Notes under the pieces: model-generated | Told to the model about the DNA's origin: nothing | The model's database searches: none | The model's input: the letters and a program-made list of their open reading frames with translations, nothing else | Shown: one piece after another, positions 62,334 to 64,000 of the stretch | Position numbering within the stretch: position 1 is the stretch's first letter | How the letters are laid out: every line of letters starts with the position of its first letter | Translations under genes and position numbers: made by a program | Source: an uncultured Reyranella sp. | Lineage (GTDB): Bacteria > Pseudomonadota > Alphaproteobacteria > Reyranellales > Reyranellaceae | Assembly: GCF_945957355.1 (NCBI RefSeq) | Contig: NZ_CAMFKM010000009.1 | Coordinates: forward strand, 62,001 to 126,000 | Length of the DNA stretch: 64,000 bases | Direction of reading: 5' to 3'

Positions 62334-63752
62334 ATGTTCGAGGGACTGGACGCCATCTTCCTCGCCAGACTGCAGTTCGCCTTCACCGTCTCGTTCCATT
62401 TCATCTTCCCGTCCTTCTCGATCGGCCTGGCGAGCTATCTCGCCGTGCTCGAAGGCCTGTGGCTGTGGACGGGTCGCCAGGTCTATCTCGACCTCTTCAA
62501 GTACTGGCTGAAGATCTTCGCGCTCGCCTTCGGCATGGGCGTCGTGTCGGGCATCGTCATGTCCTATCAGTTCGGCACCAACTGGTCGGCTTTCTCCGAC
62601 AAGGCGGGCCCGGTGATCGGACCGCTGATGGCCTACGAGGTCCTGACGGCCTTCTTCCTCGAAGCGGGCTTCCTGGGCGTCATGCTGTTCGGCATGAATC
62701 GCGTGGGCAAGGGCCTGCACTTCGCGGCGACGCTTGCCGTCGCGGTCGGCACCTTCTTCTCGGCCTTCTGGATCCTCAGCGCCAACAGCTGGATGCAGAC
62801 GCCGGCCGGCTACGCGATCAATGCGGGCGGCCAGTTCGTGCCGGTCGACTGGTGGGCGGTCATCTTCAATCCGTCCTTTCCGTATCGGCTCGTGCACACC
62901 GTGTTCGGCGCCTACCTGACGACGGCGCTGGTCGTTGGCGCGGTCGGTGCGTGGCACCTGTTGCGAGAGCGCGGCAACGAGGGTGCGCGGGTCATGTTCT
63001 CCATGGCGATGGGCATGATCACCGTCGTGGCCCCGCTGCAGATATTCGCCGGTGACCAGCATGGGCTGAATACGCTGGAGCACCAGCCCGTGAAGGTCAT
63101 GGCCATGGAGGGCCACTTCCAGAGCCATCCCGACGGCGCGCCGCTGGTTTTGTTCGGCTGGCCCGACGAGGCCGCCGGCAAGAACCTGTTCGCCGTCGAG
63201 ATTCCCAAGGCGTCGTCGCTCATCCTGAAGCATTCGTGGGATGCGCCGCTGAAGGGACTCGACACGGTCGACCGCAAGGACTGGCCGCCGGTGCCCGTCG
63301 TGTTCTGGTCGTTCCGGATCATGGTCGGCATGGGCATGCTGATGCTGGCCTTGGCGGCATTCAGCCTGCTCGCGAGGATGCGCAGGCACCTCTACGACTG
63401 GCCGCTGCTGCATCGCTTCGCGCTGGCGATGGGACCGGCGGGGTTTGTCGCTGTCATCGCCGGCTGGGTGACGACGGAGGTCGGGCGCCAGCCCTATACG
63501 GTGTACGGCCTGCTGCGCACGGTCGATTCGGTCTCCGCGCTCGATGCACCGGCGGTCGGCGCCTCGCTGATGGCCTTCGTCATCGTCTACTTCTTCGCCT
63601 TCGGGGCCGGGACCTATTACATCCTGAGGCTGATGTCGCATCCGCCGCATCGCGGCGAGGAGGGGCCGCGGCGCGACCAGCCGGTGCGCGCCGCGGGCAT
63701 CACGCCTGCCCCGGCGGTGGCCGATTCGCTCGCGACCGGCAAGGAGGCCTGA
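62334..63752 (+). CDS. cioA: Cytochrome bd-type (cyanide-insensitive) quinol oxidase subunit I
   Basis: Subunit I of a heme-copper-independent terminal quinol oxidase, 472 residues with about nine transmembrane segments. The heme b595 histidine is in ARLQFAFTVSFHFIFPSFS near residue 20. The b558 ligands are His in RLVHTVFGAYL and Met in the later helix region, and GWVTTEVGRQPYTVYGLLRT near 380 is conserved. The quinol loop after GDQHGLNTLEHQPVKVMAME is short, as in the CIO/CydA-S branch, which is often cyanide-resistant. The second of two adjacent ATGs was chosen because GGGAG then has normal spacing. Confidence 0.92.
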   Translation: MFEGLDAIFLARLQFAFTVSFHFIFPSFSIGLASYLAVLEGLWLWTGRQVYLDLFKYWLKIFALAFGMGVVSGIVMSYQFGTNWSAFSDKAGPVIGPLMAYEVLTAFFLEAGFLGVMLFGMNRVGKGLHFAATLAVAVGTFFSAFWILSANSWMQTPAGYAINAGGQFVPVDWWAVIFNPSFPYRLVHTVFGAYLTTALVVGAVGAWHLLRERGNEGARVMFSMAMGMITVVAPLQIFAGDQHGLNTLEHQPVKVMAMEGHFQSHPDGAPLVLFGWPDEAAGKNLFAVEIPKASSLILKHSWDAPLKGLDTVDRKDWPPVPVVFWSFRIMVGMGMLMLALAAFSLLARMRRHLYDWPLLHRFALAMGPAGFVAVIAGWVTTEVGRQPYTVYGLLRTVDSVSALDAPAVGASLMAFVIVYFFAFGAGTYYILRLMSHPPHRGEEGPRRDQPVRAAGITPAPAVADSLATGKEA

Positions 63753-63754
63753 TC

Positions 63755-64000
63755 ATGCCGTTCGACCTTCCGATGTTCTTCGCCTTCATCATCGCCTTCG
63801 CCATCCTGGCCTACGTCGTCATGGACGGGTTCGACCTTGGCATCGGCATCCTGTTTCCATTCCTGCCGGTCGGCCGCGAGCGCGACAGCGCCATGAATTC
63901 GGTGGCACCCGTCTGGGACGGTAACGAGACATGGCTGGTGATGGGCGGCGGCGGCCTGCTCGCTGCCTTTCCGCTGGCTTACGGCATGATCCTCTCGGCC
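63755..64000 (+). CDS. cioB: Cytochrome bd-type quinol oxidase subunit II (cut by window end)
   Basis: The first 82 residues of subunit II. They start MPFDLPMFFAFIIAFAILAY and carry the family signature VVMDGFDLGIGILFPFL near residues 21-37 and APVWDGNETWLVMGGGGLLA near 51-70, with two transmembrane helices. AAGGAGG lies 7 bases before the ATG. It follows cioA by 2 bases, and the two form the catalytic heterodimer. The rest lies beyond the window. Confidence 0.93.
   Translation, partial: MPFDLPMFFAFIIAFAILAYVVMDGFDLGIGILFPFLPVGRERDSAMNSVAPVWDGNETWLVMGGGGLLAAFPLAYGMILSA

Overview
The window looks like the chromosome of a GC-rich free-living alphaproteobacterium. The gene families (Urt urea transporter, many CaiB/BaiF CoA-transferases, Bug-type solute-binding proteins, MocR-CIO oxidase pair) and the style of ATGA-coupled operons point to Reyranella-like Rhodospirillales or the Bradyrhizobium side of the class. 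That placement is an inference; no rRNA, tRNA, phage gene, transposase or CRISPR array was seen. There is no gene-free stretch longer than 300 bases. All names come from reading motifs and recalling families; no database was searched.

1-12,068: nitrogen scavenging. After the 5' part of greB (minus strand) comes a urease operon ureD-ureA-ureBC-ureE-ureF-(DUF3995)-ureG-hupE, in which the beta and alpha urease subunits are one continuous protein. A near-consensus sigma54 promoter then precedes urtA, followed by urtBCDE, a complete urea ABC importer. A strong hairpin sits between urtA and urtB and a 20-bp-stem bidirectional terminator closes the block. Imported urea would be hydrolysed to ammonia, with import under nitrogen control.

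12,072-24,000: mixed metabolism. It holds a D-aminoacylase-type amidohydrolase, an Old Yellow Enzyme homologue, a CoA-transferase resembling 2-methylfumaryl-CoA isomerase overlapping a 3-hydroxybenzoate 6-hydroxylase-like flavoprotein, a divergent acetolactate synthase/decarboxylase pair (acetoin), a frameshifted ketopantoate reductase, a small membrane protein, a secreted retropepsin-like protease and a Bug solute-binding protein.

24,032-44,200: transport and catabolism. A tightly overlapped CoA-transferase-hyuA-hyuB operon is followed by ferredoxin-NADP reductase, a DUF1194 protein, another Bug protein and an orphan family 5 binding protein. Then come a PhnD-PhnC-PhnE importer with an iron-type dehydrogenase and a divergent LysR regulator, and a seven-gene minus-strand run (SDR, SDR, carboxymuconolactone decarboxylase-like, SDR, SMP-30, metallo-beta-lactamase, class III alcohol dehydrogenase) that looks like one catabolic unit.

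44,252-64,000: CoA and oxygen chemistry. It holds a nitronate monooxygenase-like protein, a tandem-fused CoA-transferase whose interdomain linker is encoded by an inverted pair of REP-like palindromes, a luciferase-like monooxygenase, a methyltransferase, a metal-dependent hydrolase, a thiolase-like/DUF35 pair, an MhpA-like hydroxylase, an SGNH-like protein, an orphan molybdopterin hydroxylase subunit, an orphan HyuB, an asparaginase, a DUF983 protein and a MocR regulator upstream of a cyanide-insensitive-type bd oxidase (cioA, partial cioB).

The least expected items are the UreB-UreC fusion, the REP doublet translated in frame inside the tandem CoA-transferase, and a second two-copy hairpin repeat that supplies the 3' ends of two unrelated genes. 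No wholly new defence or mobile system was found.
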